A stretch of DNA of 64,000 bases from Candidatus Rokuibacteriota bacterium (GTDB taxonomy: Bacteria > Methylomirabilota > Methylomirabilia > Rokubacteriales > CSP1-6): contig JAUSJX010000056.1 in the NCBI GenBank assembly GCA_030647435.1, forward strand, positions 1-64,000, written 5' to 3'. The first letter of the stretch is position 1. Each line of letters opens with the position of its first letter. Below, piece after piece: positions 31,541 to 40,741 of this stretch. The notes below the pieces were generated by a model. The model did not search any database, had not been told where the DNA came from, and saw nothing but the letters and a program-made list of their open reading frames with translations. Both the position numbers and the translations under genes were made by a program.

Positions 31541-33070
31541 CTAGCCGGGGCCCGGACAGGCCAGAGGACCGGGGCGCCAGCGGTTCCAGACGGTCTCGTA
31601 GACCACCATCTCGTCGGCGCCGGCCACGGTATTGTGTTCGAGCCTGACCCGGTGGATGGGCGTGAAGCGGTCGGCGCGCGTCGAGAGCGCCGGGAACCAC
31701 GCGGGAAAGATGATGAGGTAGTCGGGGCAGGCGCGCTCGAGATAGCGAAGGATCCCCGCTTCACCGTCGCGGCGGTACGGAATGATGGCCGGCGTCAGGA
31801 GACCCATCACGTCCACCACCTCCCGCCGCCCGAGATAGCCGATGGCCCCTACGTCGTTGAGCGCGAGCCGCGCCCCGGCGGGCGTGTACGCGTCGACCCA
31901 GCGCCCAAGGCCCACCTGCATGGCGTCGATGTTCTGCACGGCCCAGGCATACCGTGTCGCGCCGGGGCCGAGCGAGGCGAGTGAGGCGACCAGCAGCAGC
32001 GCGCACGCCACCCGCCCCCACGACGGACGGGACCGCGCCATTGACACGAGGGGGACGAAGGCGCTCACCGCCACCACGATGGCCAGCGGCAGAAGCTGTA
32101 TCGAGTAGCGCCCCTCCTGGAAGGCCGGACCCCGATAGGGAGCCAGGAGCGCCATGCCGAGCGGGTGGAGAAGGAGGATGGAGGCCGGCAGCGCCCAGGC
32201 GCGCCCGCCCCGCCGCCACAACACCCAGAGCCCGGGCAGTAGCAAAACGGGCAGTAGCACGTTCACCGAGGCCAGCCAGGCTATCCACTCCCGCTCGAAC
32301 TGCCAGGGCCTCCCGAGGAAGGTGGTCACCGCGGACTCGCGTGCGCCCGAGAGCAGGCCCAGGAGCCCGCCCTCGATCTTGGCCGCGGCCGTGGCCGGGA
32401 GCGGCGTCCCAGTGGTCCTCACGTTGAACGCCACCCACGGGAGGAGGATGACCGCGGGGAGGCCCCACACGATGGCCGAGCGCCTGACAGTCAGCGGTCC
32501 CGCCAGCCAGAGAAGCGGGACCAGCAGGACCGACTCGGGGCGCGCGAGCACGGCCAGACCGGCGAGCGCGGCCGCGATCGGGGCGCGGCCCGCCGCGTGC
32601 GCGGCGAGGGCCGCCGTCACGAGGAGGGCGGCGAGCGTTACCTCCATCCCGGAGAGCGCACCCCAGACCATGGGCGCGCTCCACGCTGTCACGAGCGCCG
32701 CCGTGAGGCCGAGGGCGGTGTCCCCCGTCCATGTAAGGGCCAGCCGCCGCGCCAGCCACGCGGCGCCGAGGGCTCCGGCAACACCGGCCGCCTTCGCCCA
32801 CGCCGGGTAGGCCCCTCCCGCCTTGAAGAGACCCGCCAGCAGCAAGGTCCAGAGCGGCGCCGTCGAGCCCGAGACGGGGACGCCGGGGTTGTACGCGAAG
32901 CCGTGCCCCTCGGCCACGTTGCGGGCGAACTGGAAGTGGATCCACGCGTCGTCGAGGGGAAAGCCGTGGAGGCCCACGGGCCCGGCGATGAGCCGCTCGC
33001 GCTGGAGGAAGAACCCGAGCGCCGCGGCGAGGGCGGCGGCGGTGAGGACGAGCGCGCCCCGTCCCTTCAC
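31541..33070 (-). CDS. GT-C family membrane glycosyltransferase (AftB-like pattern)
   Basis: 509 residues from a GTG at 33070, overlapping the upstream stop as GTGA. Around ten hydrophobic helices. The first loop carries FPLDDAWIHFQFARN and GFAYNPGVPVSGSTAPLW, the Asp-Asp loop pattern of polyprenyl-phosphate sugar transferases such as arabinofuranosyltransferases. It should transfer a lipid-linked sugar on the periplasmic side; donor and acceptor are unknown. Co-transcribed with another GT-C gene and a ROK kinase. Confidence 0.8.
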   Translation of the reverse strand: MKGRGALVLTAAALAAALGFFLQRERLIAGPVGLHGFPLDDAWIHFQFARNVAEGHGFAYNPGVPVSGSTAPLWTLLLAGLFKAGGAYPAWAKAAGVAGALGAAWLARRLALTWTGDTALGLTAALVTAWSAPMVWGALSGMEVTLAALLVTAALAAHAAGRAPIAAALAGLAVLARPESVLLVPLLWLAGPLTVRRSAIVWGLPAVILLPWVAFNVRTTGTPLPATAAAKIEGGLLGLLSGARESAVTTFLGRPWQFEREWIAWLASVNVLLPVLLLPGLWVLWRRGGRAWALPASILLLHPLGMALLAPYRGPAFQEGRYSIQLLPLAIVVAVSAFVPLVSMARSRPSWGRVACALLLVASLASLGPGATRYAWAVQNIDAMQVGLGRWVDAYTPAGARLALNDVGAIGYLGRREVVDVMGLLTPAIIPYRRDGEAGILRYLERACPDYLIIFPAWFPALSTRADRFTPIHRVRLEHNTVAGADEMVVYETVWNRWRPGPLACPGPG

Positions 33071-34716
33071 CGCTTGTCGCGGACGAAGGTGTAGCCCGCG
33101 TGCTGCGCGCGCCCGCGGCCCAGCGGCAGAACGTAGAGGAAGCGGCCGTACGGCAGCCGGATCTCCTGCAGGCCCCGCGGCCGCGGCACGGTCGGGTCCC
33201 AGTGGTCCACGAACCAGACGAGCCGGCGCACGCGGCGCGGGACGGTGACGGTAGAGCCGGGCGTCAGGATCATGGTCGCGGCCGACTGCGGCGCGTAGAA
33301 ACCGAACGGCATCTCGCCCAGCTGCACCTGGTAGACCGCGTATTCGGGCAGGTAGAACATCGCGTGGCGCAGCCACGGGTACGAGCGCGGGTTGCCGAGC
33401 TCGGTGAGCAGCGCCGTGTCCGCCGGGTCGTAGACGGCGCGGATGGTCTCGACATAGGTGCGGATCACCGCCTCGTGCTCGCGCAGCGCCGCGACGGTCC
33501 GGCTCATGATCCAGTCGTTCGCCTCATCCTTCGCGCGCCAGACCCACGCGTCGCCGGTACGGTTGTCGAAATGGCGCGGCACCGGGCGCGCGCTGACGAA
33601 GAAGCCCGTGCTCACGAGGCAGAGCGGCACGATCGCCGCCGCCGTCAGCCCCCAGCGCCAATTCGGGCGGCGGAGGCGCTCGGAGCCCACCGCGATGGCT
33701 TCGGCCAGGACGCGGCTCAACAGGATGACGAGCGCTGGCAGGAAGGTTAGGACATAACCCGCCTGGCCGAAGTGCACGAGGGTGTAGAAGACCGCGGGCG
33801 GCACGATCCAGACAAGGAGGAACCATTCCGCCCTGCCCCATCCGGCGCGCCGCGCGTAGAGCGGCAGCGCGAAGGCCGCCAGGGCCAGCGGGCCCAGGCC
33901 GACGATCACGGAGGCCAGGACATAGCGGGCCTGGGCCAGCGTCACGTCGATCGAGCCGCCCAACACGGAGGTCGGCAGGACAACGGAACCGTAGAGCTGG
34001 GTCGAGGCGCGGAGATAGGCGTTGAGGCCGCCGCTGAGCCAGACGAGCGGCAGGAACCACGAGAGCACGGCGACCAGCAGGAGCGCCGCCGCGAGCGCCA
34101 ACCGCCGCGCGCCGCGAATGCCGACAACCGCGCAGCCGACGCAGAGTGGGAAGAGCAGCACCAGCACCGACGGCCGGATGCCGCCCACGAGCCCCAACGC
34201 CACCGCGCCCCAGTAGAGGCAGCGCGCATCGCCGCGGAGCGCGCCGTACGCGAGGGCCGCGACGAGGGAGGCGCCAAAGGCCTCGCCCGCGTATGTCAGC
34301 CCCACCGAGCCGTAGAACCAGAAAAGCGGGCTGACGGCCAGGAGCGCCGCCGCCGACGCGGCAGTGGCGCGCTCGTACAGCGCGCGCGCCAGCCAGTAGA
34401 CGGTCACCGTCGTGGCGGCGCTGAAGAGCATGGCGAGCGCGACGTACGCGAGGTTCGGATCAGCCAGCGGGATGTTCAGCAGGCGCCCAAGGCCGACATA
34501 GAGCAGATACCCGGGCGGGTGAGGCTGGTGCTTGGCGACGTCGAACTCCCGCAGCGCGAGGGCGAACTGCACCGCGTCCCAGTTGTAGAGCATCCGGGCC
34601 CGGTACGGCCAGCGCGACAGGAGCGTCAGCACCCCGAGCCCGCCCGCAAGCCAGGCGTCCGCGTGCCGCTCGAGGTGCGAGCGCGCCCGCCCCGCCCAGC
34701 GCACGGCGGCGCTCAC
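33067..34716 (-). CDS. GT-C family membrane glycosyltransferase (family 39/DUF2723-like)
   Basis: 549 residues from a GTG at 34716, overlapping the ROK stop (GTGA). Many transmembrane helices. The loop WDAVQFALALREFDVAKH is followed by QPHPPGYLLYVGLGRLLN, the H-P-P-G pattern of the dolichyl/undecaprenyl-phosphate mannosyltransferase superfamily. The C-terminal 150 residues are soluble. It probably acts on the outer face of the inner membrane in glycan or protein glycosylation; the substrate is not predictable. Confidence 0.8.
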   Translation of the reverse strand: MSAAVRWAGRARSHLERHADAWLAGGLGVLTLLSRWPYRARMLYNWDAVQFALALREFDVAKHQPHPPGYLLYVGLGRLLNIPLADPNLAYVALAMLFSAATTVTVYWLARALYERATAASAAALLAVSPLFWFYGSVGLTYAGEAFGASLVAALAYGALRGDARCLYWGAVALGLVGGIRPSVLVLLFPLCVGCAVVGIRGARRLALAAALLLVAVLSWFLPLVWLSGGLNAYLRASTQLYGSVVLPTSVLGGSIDVTLAQARYVLASVIVGLGPLALAAFALPLYARRAGWGRAEWFLLVWIVPPAVFYTLVHFGQAGYVLTFLPALVILLSRVLAEAIAVGSERLRRPNWRWGLTAAAIVPLCLVSTGFFVSARPVPRHFDNRTGDAWVWRAKDEANDWIMSRTVAALREHEAVIRTYVETIRAVYDPADTALLTELGNPRSYPWLRHAMFYLPEYAVYQVQLGEMPFGFYAPQSAATMILTPGSTVTVPRRVRRLVWFVDHWDPTVPRPRGLQEIRLPYGRFLYVLPLGRGRAQHAGYTFVRDKR

Positions 34717-35669
34717 ACCTGCCCCCAGACGCGGTCGGCCGCCCCGAAGATGGCCGAGGAGTCGCCGAGGCCGGCGTGAGCGACCCTGACATCCCGGGAG
34801 AGGACGGTGGCGTGAGCCCGCACCTGCCGCTCGAGCGCCGGGGCCAGCCCAGGCACCGTCGTCATGACGCCGCCGCCCAGCACGAGAAGCTCCGGGTTCA
34901 GGAGCGTGACGTAGTTGGCTATGGCTTGACCCAGGTACCGCTCCGCGTCGTCCCAGATGCCGCGCGCGAAGGCGTCCCCGGCCGCGGCCGCGCGCGCCAC
35001 GAGCGCCGCCGTCACGCGCGACGGGTCGCCGCCGGTCTCGGACGCGAGCCGCGTCTCGGTGCCGGCCGCGAGCGCCGCCTCGAGGCGTCGCGCGAAGCCG
35101 CGTCCCGAAGCGTAGGCCTCGACGCAGCCGTGCCGGCCGCAGGCGCAGGGCAGCCCGTCGGGCACGACCTGGGTGTGTCCGAGCTCGCCCGCCGCATTGC
35201 CCGCGCCCTGGAGCAGGATGCCGTCGACCACGGCGCCCGAGCCGACGCCCGTGCCGACGAAGACGGCGATAAGGCTCTGGACCCCGCGGCCGACGCCGAA
35301 GCGGTACTCGCCCCAGGCGGCGGCGCGCACATCGTTCTCCACGTAGACAGGCAAGCCGAAGGCCGACTCGATCTCGTCGCGGAGCGGCACGTTCTCCCAC
35401 TCGAGGTTCGGAGCGTAGACGACCGCGTGGGTCTTGGGATGAATCTGGCCGGCGGCGGCGATGCCGATGCCGGCGACGCGGGCGGGCTCGGTGGAGTCGA
35501 GCAGGCGGCTGATCACGCCCTTGAGGTTCGCGAGAACACCCGGGGAACCCTTCCAGGCCTCGGTCTGCACCTCAACGCGCCCGACGAGCTGTCCCGCGGG
35601 GCTCACGAGGCCGCCGCGCAATTTGCTCCCGCCCAGGTCAATGCCAACGGCGTACCGATCGGGGGGCAC
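34713..35669 (-). CDS. ROK-family sugar kinase (glucokinase-like)
   Basis: 318 residues. Actin-like ATPase with phosphate-binding AVGIDLGGSKLRGGLV, the ROK signature region GELGHTQVVPDG and the zinc motif CACGRHGCVEAYASG near residue 170. There is no DNA-binding domain, so it is a kinase rather than a repressor. It could phosphorylate glucose, ManNAc or a related hexose. It leads an overlapping three-gene unit with two GT-C glycosyltransferases, suggesting supply of activated sugar to an envelope glycan. Confidence 0.9.
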   Translation of the reverse strand: MPPDRYAVGIDLGGSKLRGGLVSPAGQLVGRVEVQTEAWKGSPGVLANLKGVISRLLDSTEPARVAGIGIAAAGQIHPKTHAVVYAPNLEWENVPLRDEIESAFGLPVYVENDVRAAAWGEYRFGVGRGVQSLIAVFVGTGVGSGAVVDGILLQGAGNAAGELGHTQVVPDGLPCACGRHGCVEAYASGRGFARRLEAALAAGTETRLASETGGDPSRVTAALVARAAAAGDAFARGIWDDAERYLGQAIANYVTLLNPELLVLGGGVMTTVPGLAPALERQVRAHATVLSRDVRVAHAGLGDSSAIFGAADRVWGQV

Positions 35670-35713
35670 GGGCGGTCGCGGCGAGGAGGGTGACGGCGGG
35701 GGCTGCGGGCGCG

Positions 35714-35902
35714 TCAGGCCTTCTTGTCGTCGTCCTTTTTCTGCGTCGACGACGTGTCGTCCTTGAGCTCGGTGACGCCCTTCTTGAACTCCTTGACGCT
35801 CGAGCCCAGGGAGCGGGCGAGATCAGGCAGACGCTGTGCGCCGAAGAGAATGAGGACGATGACGAGGATGAGCAGCAGCTCCTGATAGCCCAGACCAAAC
35901 AT
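35714..35902 (-). CDS. tatA: Sec-independent (Tat) translocase protein TatA
   Basis: 62 residues from the ATG at 35902, behind GGAG. One N-terminal helix ([20 protein letters not shown]), the conserved FG hinge, an amphipathic helix ([21 protein letters not shown]) and an Asp/Lys-rich tail. It forms the Tat pore for folded, cofactor-bearing proteins. TatB and TatC are not in the window. It is 67 nt downstream of selB with its own predicted promoter. Confidence 0.96.
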   Translation of the reverse strand: MFGLGYQELLLILVIVLILFGAQRLPDLARSLGSSVKEFKKGVTELKDDTSSTQKKDDDKKA

Positions 35903-35936
35903 GGCGAGACTCCTTTCCTTATCCTGAAGCCCCCTT

Positions 35937-35965
35937 ACCGTACAGGCGCGAGAGTGCCAAGTCAA
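35937..35965 (-). promoter_or_regulatory. Predicted sigma70 promoter of tatA
   Basis: On the minus strand, TTGACT (35965-35960), a 17-nt spacer and TACGGT (35942-35937). The predicted start near 35930 gives a short leader containing the GGAG site of tatA. Confidence 0.5.
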
Positions 35966-35969
35966 CCGG

Positions 35970-37877
35970 TCAGCCGCGCAGTATGCGGTGCTCGCCCTGG
36001 CGCACGGTTACGCGCTGGGAGTCGAAGTACTCCATGAGCGGGATGGCGTACTTCCGGCTGACGCCCAGGAGGTCCTTGACGTCCGCGGGGCCGATCTCCT
36101 TCTTCTCCTTGAGGTGGGCCACGACCTTGTCCTGGATCTCCACGAGCGCCGCCGCGTGAAAGAAGAGGGACTCCTTGACGCGCAGGAGCCGCCGGTCGGC
36201 GACGAGCAGCTGGAAGAGCTCATGCTTCTCCGTGCCCTTGACCCCCAGACGGCCGAGCGCCTCCTCGGGGTTGGGCGGCGCGGCGCCCGCGGACCGAAAA
36301 ATCCCCTCGAGCCCATCGACAACGCGCTGCTGCTCGGGAGTGAGGCGGATCCCGTGGGAGGCCAGGCGCACCTGGTCCCGCTCGCTCCGGACGGCGCCGT
36401 CGGCCTCGAGCGCGGCCAGCAGCTGGGCGAAGATCTTCTCCTGCGCATGACCCGCGCGGCTTCGGAGCTCCTCCCGGGAGATTCCCCCGCGCAGCGGGTT
36501 CTGGCGGTGGAAGACCTCGAGGAGCGCCAGGGTCTGGGAGCGGAGGCGGTCGCTCGCCTCGCGGTGCACGTACCACTCGCGGTCGACGGCCGTCACCGCC
36601 TGGGCCTGCTGGAGCTCCTCGAGCAGCGCGCGGAGGCGCTCGGGGCCGAAGGGGGTGCGGGCGCGCAGGTCGGCGGCGCGGAGCCCCGCCGCCCCAGCCT
36701 GGCGCAGGTGCTCCTCGACGACCTGGGCCGGCGCCGCCGTTTCGAGGAGGCGCAGGTGGTCGGCGAGCGCGCCGCCTTTTCGTCTGAAGCGCGGCGGAGC
36801 GATGTCGAGCACGGTGCCGCCGCCGATGGTGACGATGGGCGAGTAGGAGCGGATGACGTAGCGGTCGCCGGGCAGCGCGCAGACGGGCGCCTCGAGACGG
36901 AAGCGGCCGTATGTCACGTCACCGGGCGCGATCTCTTGCCTGTCCACGAGCAGCACGCGCGCCATCACCTCGTGGGTGCCGACGTGGAAGCGCACGCGGT
37001 CCCGCGCCTTGAGCGGCCGCGGGGCCTCGGCCAGGAGCTCGAGCGTGGCGTCGAGCAGAAGGGTCGGCATGAGCGCGCCCGGCGGCGCGATGACATCCCC
37101 GCGCTCGACGGCCGCGCGCTCGACGCCCTGGAGATTGACGGCGGTGCGCTGCCCAGCCTGCGCGGTTGGGACGGTGCGGCTGTGGACCTGCAGCCCGCGC
37201 ACCTTGGTCTGGACCGCCCTGGGAAAGACCTCGACCCTGTCATCCACGGCGAGCCGTCCGGCCATCAGCGTGCCGGTGACCACGGTGCCGAAGCCCTTGA
37301 CGGTGAAGACCCGGTCGACCGGAAGGCGCGCCGTCTGGTCGGTGGGCCGCCCCGGCACCTCGGCGGCCAGCCGCGCCAGCGTCCGGCGCAGCTCGGGCAG
37401 CCCCTGCCCCGTTTTCACCGACACGGGCACGATGGGGCAGCCCGCCAGGAAGGTGCGTGCGAGCAGCCGCGCGACATCATCCTTGACCAGCTCGACCCAG
37501 TCGGGCTCCGCGAGGTCGGTCTTGGTCAGGGCGACCATGCCCGACTTGATGCGCAGGAGCTGACAGATCGCGAGGTGCTCCCGCGTTTGCGGCATCACGC
37601 CCTCGTCGGCGGCGATGACGAGAAGCGCCAGGTCGATACCCCCCACGCCCGCCAGCATGTTCTTGACGAAGCGCTCGTGGCCGGGCACGTCGACGATCTC
37701 GATGGTCAAGCCGCCGGGCTCCTCGAGGAACGCGAAGCCAAGGTCGATGGTGATGCCACGCGCTTTCTCCTCCGGCAGCCGGTCGGTGTCGGTGCCGGTC
37801 AGCGCCTTGACGAGCGAGGTCTTGCCGTGATCAATGTGCCCCGCGGTCCCGGCTACGACGTGCTTCGCCGCTGTCAC
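35970..37877 (-). CDS. selB: Selenocysteine-specific translation elongation factor SelB
   Basis: 635 residues, close to the usual length. EF-Tu-like GTPase domain with [13 protein letters not shown], the switch [19 protein letters not shown] and TKTD (about 8-135). It is followed by beta-barrel domains and C-terminal winged helices (about 380-635) that read the SECIS hairpin. It delivers Sec-tRNA(Sec) to in-frame UGA codons. The ATG overlaps the selA stop (ATGA). Confidence 0.98.
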   Translation of the reverse strand: MTAAKHVVAGTAGHIDHGKTSLVKALTGTDTDRLPEEKARGITIDLGFAFLEEPGGLTIEIVDVPGHERFVKNMLAGVGGIDLALLVIAADEGVMPQTREHLAICQLLRIKSGMVALTKTDLAEPDWVELVKDDVARLLARTFLAGCPIVPVSVKTGQGLPELRRTLARLAAEVPGRPTDQTARLPVDRVFTVKGFGTVVTGTLMAGRLAVDDRVEVFPRAVQTKVRGLQVHSRTVPTAQAGQRTAVNLQGVERAAVERGDVIAPPGALMPTLLLDATLELLAEAPRPLKARDRVRFHVGTHEVMARVLLVDRQEIAPGDVTYGRFRLEAPVCALPGDRYVIRSYSPIVTIGGGTVLDIAPPRFRRKGGALADHLRLLETAAPAQVVEEHLRQAGAAGLRAADLRARTPFGPERLRALLEELQQAQAVTAVDREWYVHREASDRLRSQTLALLEVFHRQNPLRGGISREELRSRAGHAQEKIFAQLLAALEADGAVRSERDQVRLASHGIRLTPEQQRVVDGLEGIFRSAGAAPPNPEEALGRLGVKGTEKHELFQLLVADRRLLRVKESLFFHAAALVEIQDKVVAHLKEKKEIGPADVKDLLGVSRKYAIPLMEYFDSQRVTVRQGEHRILRG

Positions 37878-39268
37878 AGGCTGCTGAGGGCTCGGACCAG
37901 CGCCGGTATGTCCGAGGGGAGGATCGTGCGGAAGTCCAGCAGGAGCCGGTCGTCGAGCACGCGGCCGAGAACGGGCGGCTGCCCCATGCGCAAGCGCTCA
38001 TCGAGAGCCTGCGCGGGGCACTCGGGAGTGCCGAGCGCCACGGCCGCCGTCGGCAGCTCCACCGTCGGCAGCGCGCCGCCGCCGACCTGGGAGGTCGCCT
38101 CCACGAGCGCCAGGCCGAGACGCGCATGGGTCTCCGGCGGAAGGCGACGCAGGAGCCCGCGGGCCCGGCGCCGGATCGCCGCCTGCGCCTCGGTCAGCAT
38201 GCGGAGCGTGGGGATGGTCTCGAGCGCGTCGCCCGCTTCGTACGCGTAGAGCGTCGCTTCGAGCGCCGCCACGGTGAACTTGTCGATCCTGAGCGCGCGG
38301 TTGAGCGGGTTCTGCGCCAGGCGGCCGACCAGCCCGGCCGTGCCGACGACGATGCCGGCCTGCGGTCCGCCGAGCAACTTGTCTCCCGAGAAGGACACGA
38401 GGTCCACGCCCGACGCCACGACCTCGGGCACGGTTGGCTCGTAGGGGAAGCCGAAGCGACGGAGGTCTATGAAGCAGCCGGAGCCCAGGTCCTCCATGAC
38501 AGGCACGCCCCGCTCCCGTCCAAGGTCGGCAAGCTCGCGCGAGGACACGGCGGCGGTGAAGCCGACGACGCGATAGTTGGACGTGTGGACCTTGAGCAGG
38601 AGCCCGGTCTCGGGCCCGATCGCCTGCGCGTAATCCTTGAGGTGCGTGCGGTTGGTCGTGCCGACCTCCCGCAGCGTCGCGCCCGAGCGGCGCATGATGT
38701 CGGGGATGCGGAATTCGCCGCCGATCTCGATCAGCTCCCCGCGCGAGACGATGACCTCCTTGCCGCGCGCGAGGCTTTCGAGCGCGAGCAGGACCGCCGA
38801 GGCACAGTTGTTGACCACGAGCGAAGATTGGGCGCCTGTCAGACGCTGGAGGAGGGCGTCCACGTGAGCGTAGCGCGAGCCGCGCTCCTTGCGGTTCACA
38901 TCCATCTCGAGGTTGGAGTAGGCTCCGGCCACGATCTGGAGCCGCTCGCGCGCCAGCGGCGAGAGCAGGGCGCGGCCGAGGTTCGTATGGAGTACTACCC
39001 CCGTGGCGTTGACGACGCGGGCCAGGGAGAAGGCGCCGCCCTGCGAGAGCCGGGCTACGACGCGCTCGGCCAATGCCTCGGCCGCGGCCGCCGCGGGCGC
39101 GCCCTCGAGCACGCGCCGCCGCTCGGCGGCGAGCACGTCGCGCGCAGCCTCGGTCAGGCGCCGGCGCGTGATGCCGGCGAGCGCGGCATGGCCTTCCACG
39201 CGGGTGACGAGGGCGTCCACCCCCGGGAGCGCGCGCAGGAGCGTCTTCGCTTTATCCTCCGGCGGCAA
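37874..39268 (-). CDS. selA: L-seryl-tRNA(Sec) selenium transferase SelA
   Basis: 464 residues from a TTG at 39268 behind GGAG. A PLP enzyme that converts Ser-tRNA(Sec) to Sec-tRNA(Sec). The PLP lysine lies in SFSGDKLLGGPQAG near residue 295. NATGVVLHTNLGRALLS and YSNLEMDVNRKERGSRY are the family's conserved segments. The start lies inside the 3' end of the 95-residue upstream gene, so translation is likely coupled. SelD, the selenophosphate source, is not in the window. Confidence 0.97.
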   Translation of the reverse strand: MPPEDKAKTLLRALPGVDALVTRVEGHAALAGITRRRLTEAARDVLAAERRRVLEGAPAAAAAEALAERVVARLSQGGAFSLARVVNATGVVLHTNLGRALLSPLARERLQIVAGAYSNLEMDVNRKERGSRYAHVDALLQRLTGAQSSLVVNNCASAVLLALESLARGKEVIVSRGELIEIGGEFRIPDIMRRSGATLREVGTTNRTHLKDYAQAIGPETGLLLKVHTSNYRVVGFTAAVSSRELADLGRERGVPVMEDLGSGCFIDLRRFGFPYEPTVPEVVASGVDLVSFSGDKLLGGPQAGIVVGTAGLVGRLAQNPLNRALRIDKFTVAALEATLYAYEAGDALETIPTLRMLTEAQAAIRRRARGLLRRLPPETHARLGLALVEATSQVGGGALPTVELPTAAVALGTPECPAQALDERLRMGQPPVLGRVLDDRLLLDFRTILPSDIPALVRALSSL

Positions 39269-39539
39269 GCTCGCTCTCCACGCGCGCGCGCACCCGGGCG
39301 ATGATCTCGCGCGCTTCGTGCCGGATCGCGTCGCCGCCCGCGCCGCGGGCGTCGGTCTGCAGCAGCCGGCGCACCGCCTCCTCCGTCAGCCCCGCCCAAA
39401 GCTCGTCGAGGTCTCGGGGCGAGAAGCCCTGGCCGCGGAGCGCGGTCGTCCACTCGCGCGCCAGCTCCTGGACGAGCCGATCTCGCTCGGTCGCGAGCCG
39501 TCGCGCGCGCTTCACCAGCTCGGGCAGCTTGGGCGGCAT
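39252..39539 (-). CDS. Small charged helical protein of unknown function in the sel cluster
   Basis: 95 residues, rich in Arg, Glu and Ala, predicted all-helical with no signal peptide, cysteine or known motif (for example FSPRDLDELWAGLTEEAV). AGGAG precedes the ATG within the 3' end of the preceding gene. Its own stop lies 17 nt inside selA. The ribosome site and both tight junctions argue that it is real and made together with SelA. I do not recognise the family. Confidence 0.7.
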   Translation of the reverse strand: MPPKLPELVKRARRLATERDRLVQELAREWTTALRGQGFSPRDLDELWAGLTEEAVRRLLQTDARGAGGDAIRHEAREIIARVRARVESELAAGG

Positions 39540-39542
39540 CCC

Positions 39543-40028
39543 CTACTCCTTGACCAAGCCCCGCACGCTGTCCACCAGGTTGGGCTCCCAGCGGGTCGTC
39601 GACACGCACCCGTAATTGGGATTCGGCCGGAGACTGCCCGGCTTGCCGAGGCGGAAGGTGCGCATCTTGCTGTTGATCTGGAGATCGGTCGTGCCGCCGT
39701 TCGGCCGCACGAAGACCGTGAACGTGACGAGCGCCTCGCCCTCGAGGGACTTGTCGCCCAGGCTGCCGCAGTCGGCGTAGACGCCGATGGGCGAGACGAT
39801 GTCGTCGGAGGCGATGACGCCGGAGTCCTTGGCGACCGCGCGCAGCGGGACGTTGTCGAAGGCCAGCGCCCGGATGAGCGCGTTCCAGGTGACATCGTAG
39901 GGCGCCGCGATCTGGTCGCGGTACGGCGGCGGCTGGAGCGGCGAGATGTAGGCCGCGCAGCCGCCCGCCATGATCCAGGCCAGGCCGGCCCACACCGCCC
40001 CGAGAAGCCGCGAGCGCCGTCCGGTCAT
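39543..40028 (-). CDS. Predicted lipoprotein of unknown function
   Basis: 161 residues. Signal peptide with lipobox AWIMAGGC (Cys24), so lipid-anchored after LspA cleavage. The mature part contains PYDVTWNALIRALAFDN and a later TFTVFVRPNG strand, similar in layout to small outer-membrane lipoproteins that start with a DVTWNAL helix. Three further cysteines are present. It is 9 nt after the DUF3105 gene and 3 nt before the 95-residue gene. Confidence 0.75.
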   Translation of the reverse strand: MTGRRSRLLGAVWAGLAWIMAGGCAAYISPLQPPPYRDQIAAPYDVTWNALIRALAFDNVPLRAVAKDSGVIASDDIVSPIGVYADCGSLGDKSLEGEALVTFTVFVRPNGGTTDLQINSKMRTFRLGKPGSLRPNPNYGCVSTTRWEPNLVDSVRGLVKE

Positions 40029-40037
40029 GGATGCATT

Positions 40038-40571
40038 CTACCGCGGGTGGTGGTCGATCCCGCGGTAGGCGGTGATGAAGCGGCGGACGCGCCTCGGGTC
40101 GAAATCGTCGAAAGCGTCGAGCCGCGTCCAGGCCGTCAGCGCGATCCGCGTCTTCATGCCGGGATAGGGGGCCAGTATGACCTGGCGCTCGTAACCCGAC
40201 ACGATGGCCGTGAGCTTGGCGACGAGGTCGGGGCAGGCGTCGGGGCAGTTGTACTGGACCATGACGCCGCCATCCTCGAGGTTGTGCACCTGGAGCTGCC
40301 TGGGGATGGGCTCGGTGTGGATGCCCCAGGGCGCGACGTACGGCAGATGCGGCCCCGAGGTCGGCGGTTCGGAATTGTAGGGCGGGATCGTTTCGTTGAG
40401 CGTCTGGATGTGTCGGTTGCCCTGGTCCGGCTGGCTCACGCCGGGCTGGGCCACCGCCGCGCGGTAGGCAAAAACGCCGGCGACGACGGCCGCGGCCGCC
40501 GCTGCGCCGCCGGCCCACAGCCAGATCCTTCTCCCGCTGCCGAGCTCCGCGGCCCGTACGCTGGCGTGCAT
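40038..40571 (-). CDS. DUF3105 family membrane-anchored protein
   Basis: 177 residues from the ATG at 40571, which has a weak GGGACG site; an ATG at 40586 would add 5 residues. One N-terminal transmembrane helix (about 17-40), then a periplasmic DUF3105 domain with PPTSGPHLPYVAPWGIH, HNLEDGGVMVQYNCPDAC and ALTAWTRLDAFD. The domain's function is unknown. It is the first protein gene after tRNA-Sec (39 nt away). Confidence 0.85.
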   Translation of the reverse strand: MHASVRAAELGSGRRIWLWAGGAAAAAAVVAGVFAYRAAVAQPGVSQPDQGNRHIQTLNETIPPYNSEPPTSGPHLPYVAPWGIHTEPIPRQLQVHNLEDGGVMVQYNCPDACPDLVAKLTAIVSGYERQVILAPYPGMKTRIALTAWTRLDAFDDFDPRRVRRFITAYRGIDHHPR

Positions 40572-40610
40572 GTCTCGCGTCCCCATGACCGAGTGTCGAA
40601 GCGTGGGTTG

Positions 40611-40708
40611 TGGCGGAAGCGTGTGGGAGTCGAACCCACCTCCGACTTGTCTAGAGCCGGACGCCGGATTTGAAGTCCGGGAGGCCCACCGGGATCCTAG
40701 ACGCTTCC
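40611..40708 (-). tRNA. selC: tRNA-Sec (anticodon UCA)
   Basis: 98 nt including an encoded CCA (40613-40611); the discriminator is G. The acceptor stem is 8 bp (GGAAGCGT with ACGCTTCC). The anticodon stem CCGGA/TCCGG holds the loop CTTCAAA with UCA complementary to UGA (40673-40671). A long variable arm follows. The extended acceptor and long extra arm are features of bacterial tRNA-Sec. It is on the same strand as, and just ahead of, the DUF3105-to-selB gene run. Confidence 0.97.
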
Positions 40709-40741
40709 GTGCGTCCAACGACGGACGATTCAAGGGTTCCG

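Noticed and set aside
35988-38249. A 753-residue plus-strand open frame
   Set aside because: Antisense to selB and selA; no recognisable domain and low-complexity composition.
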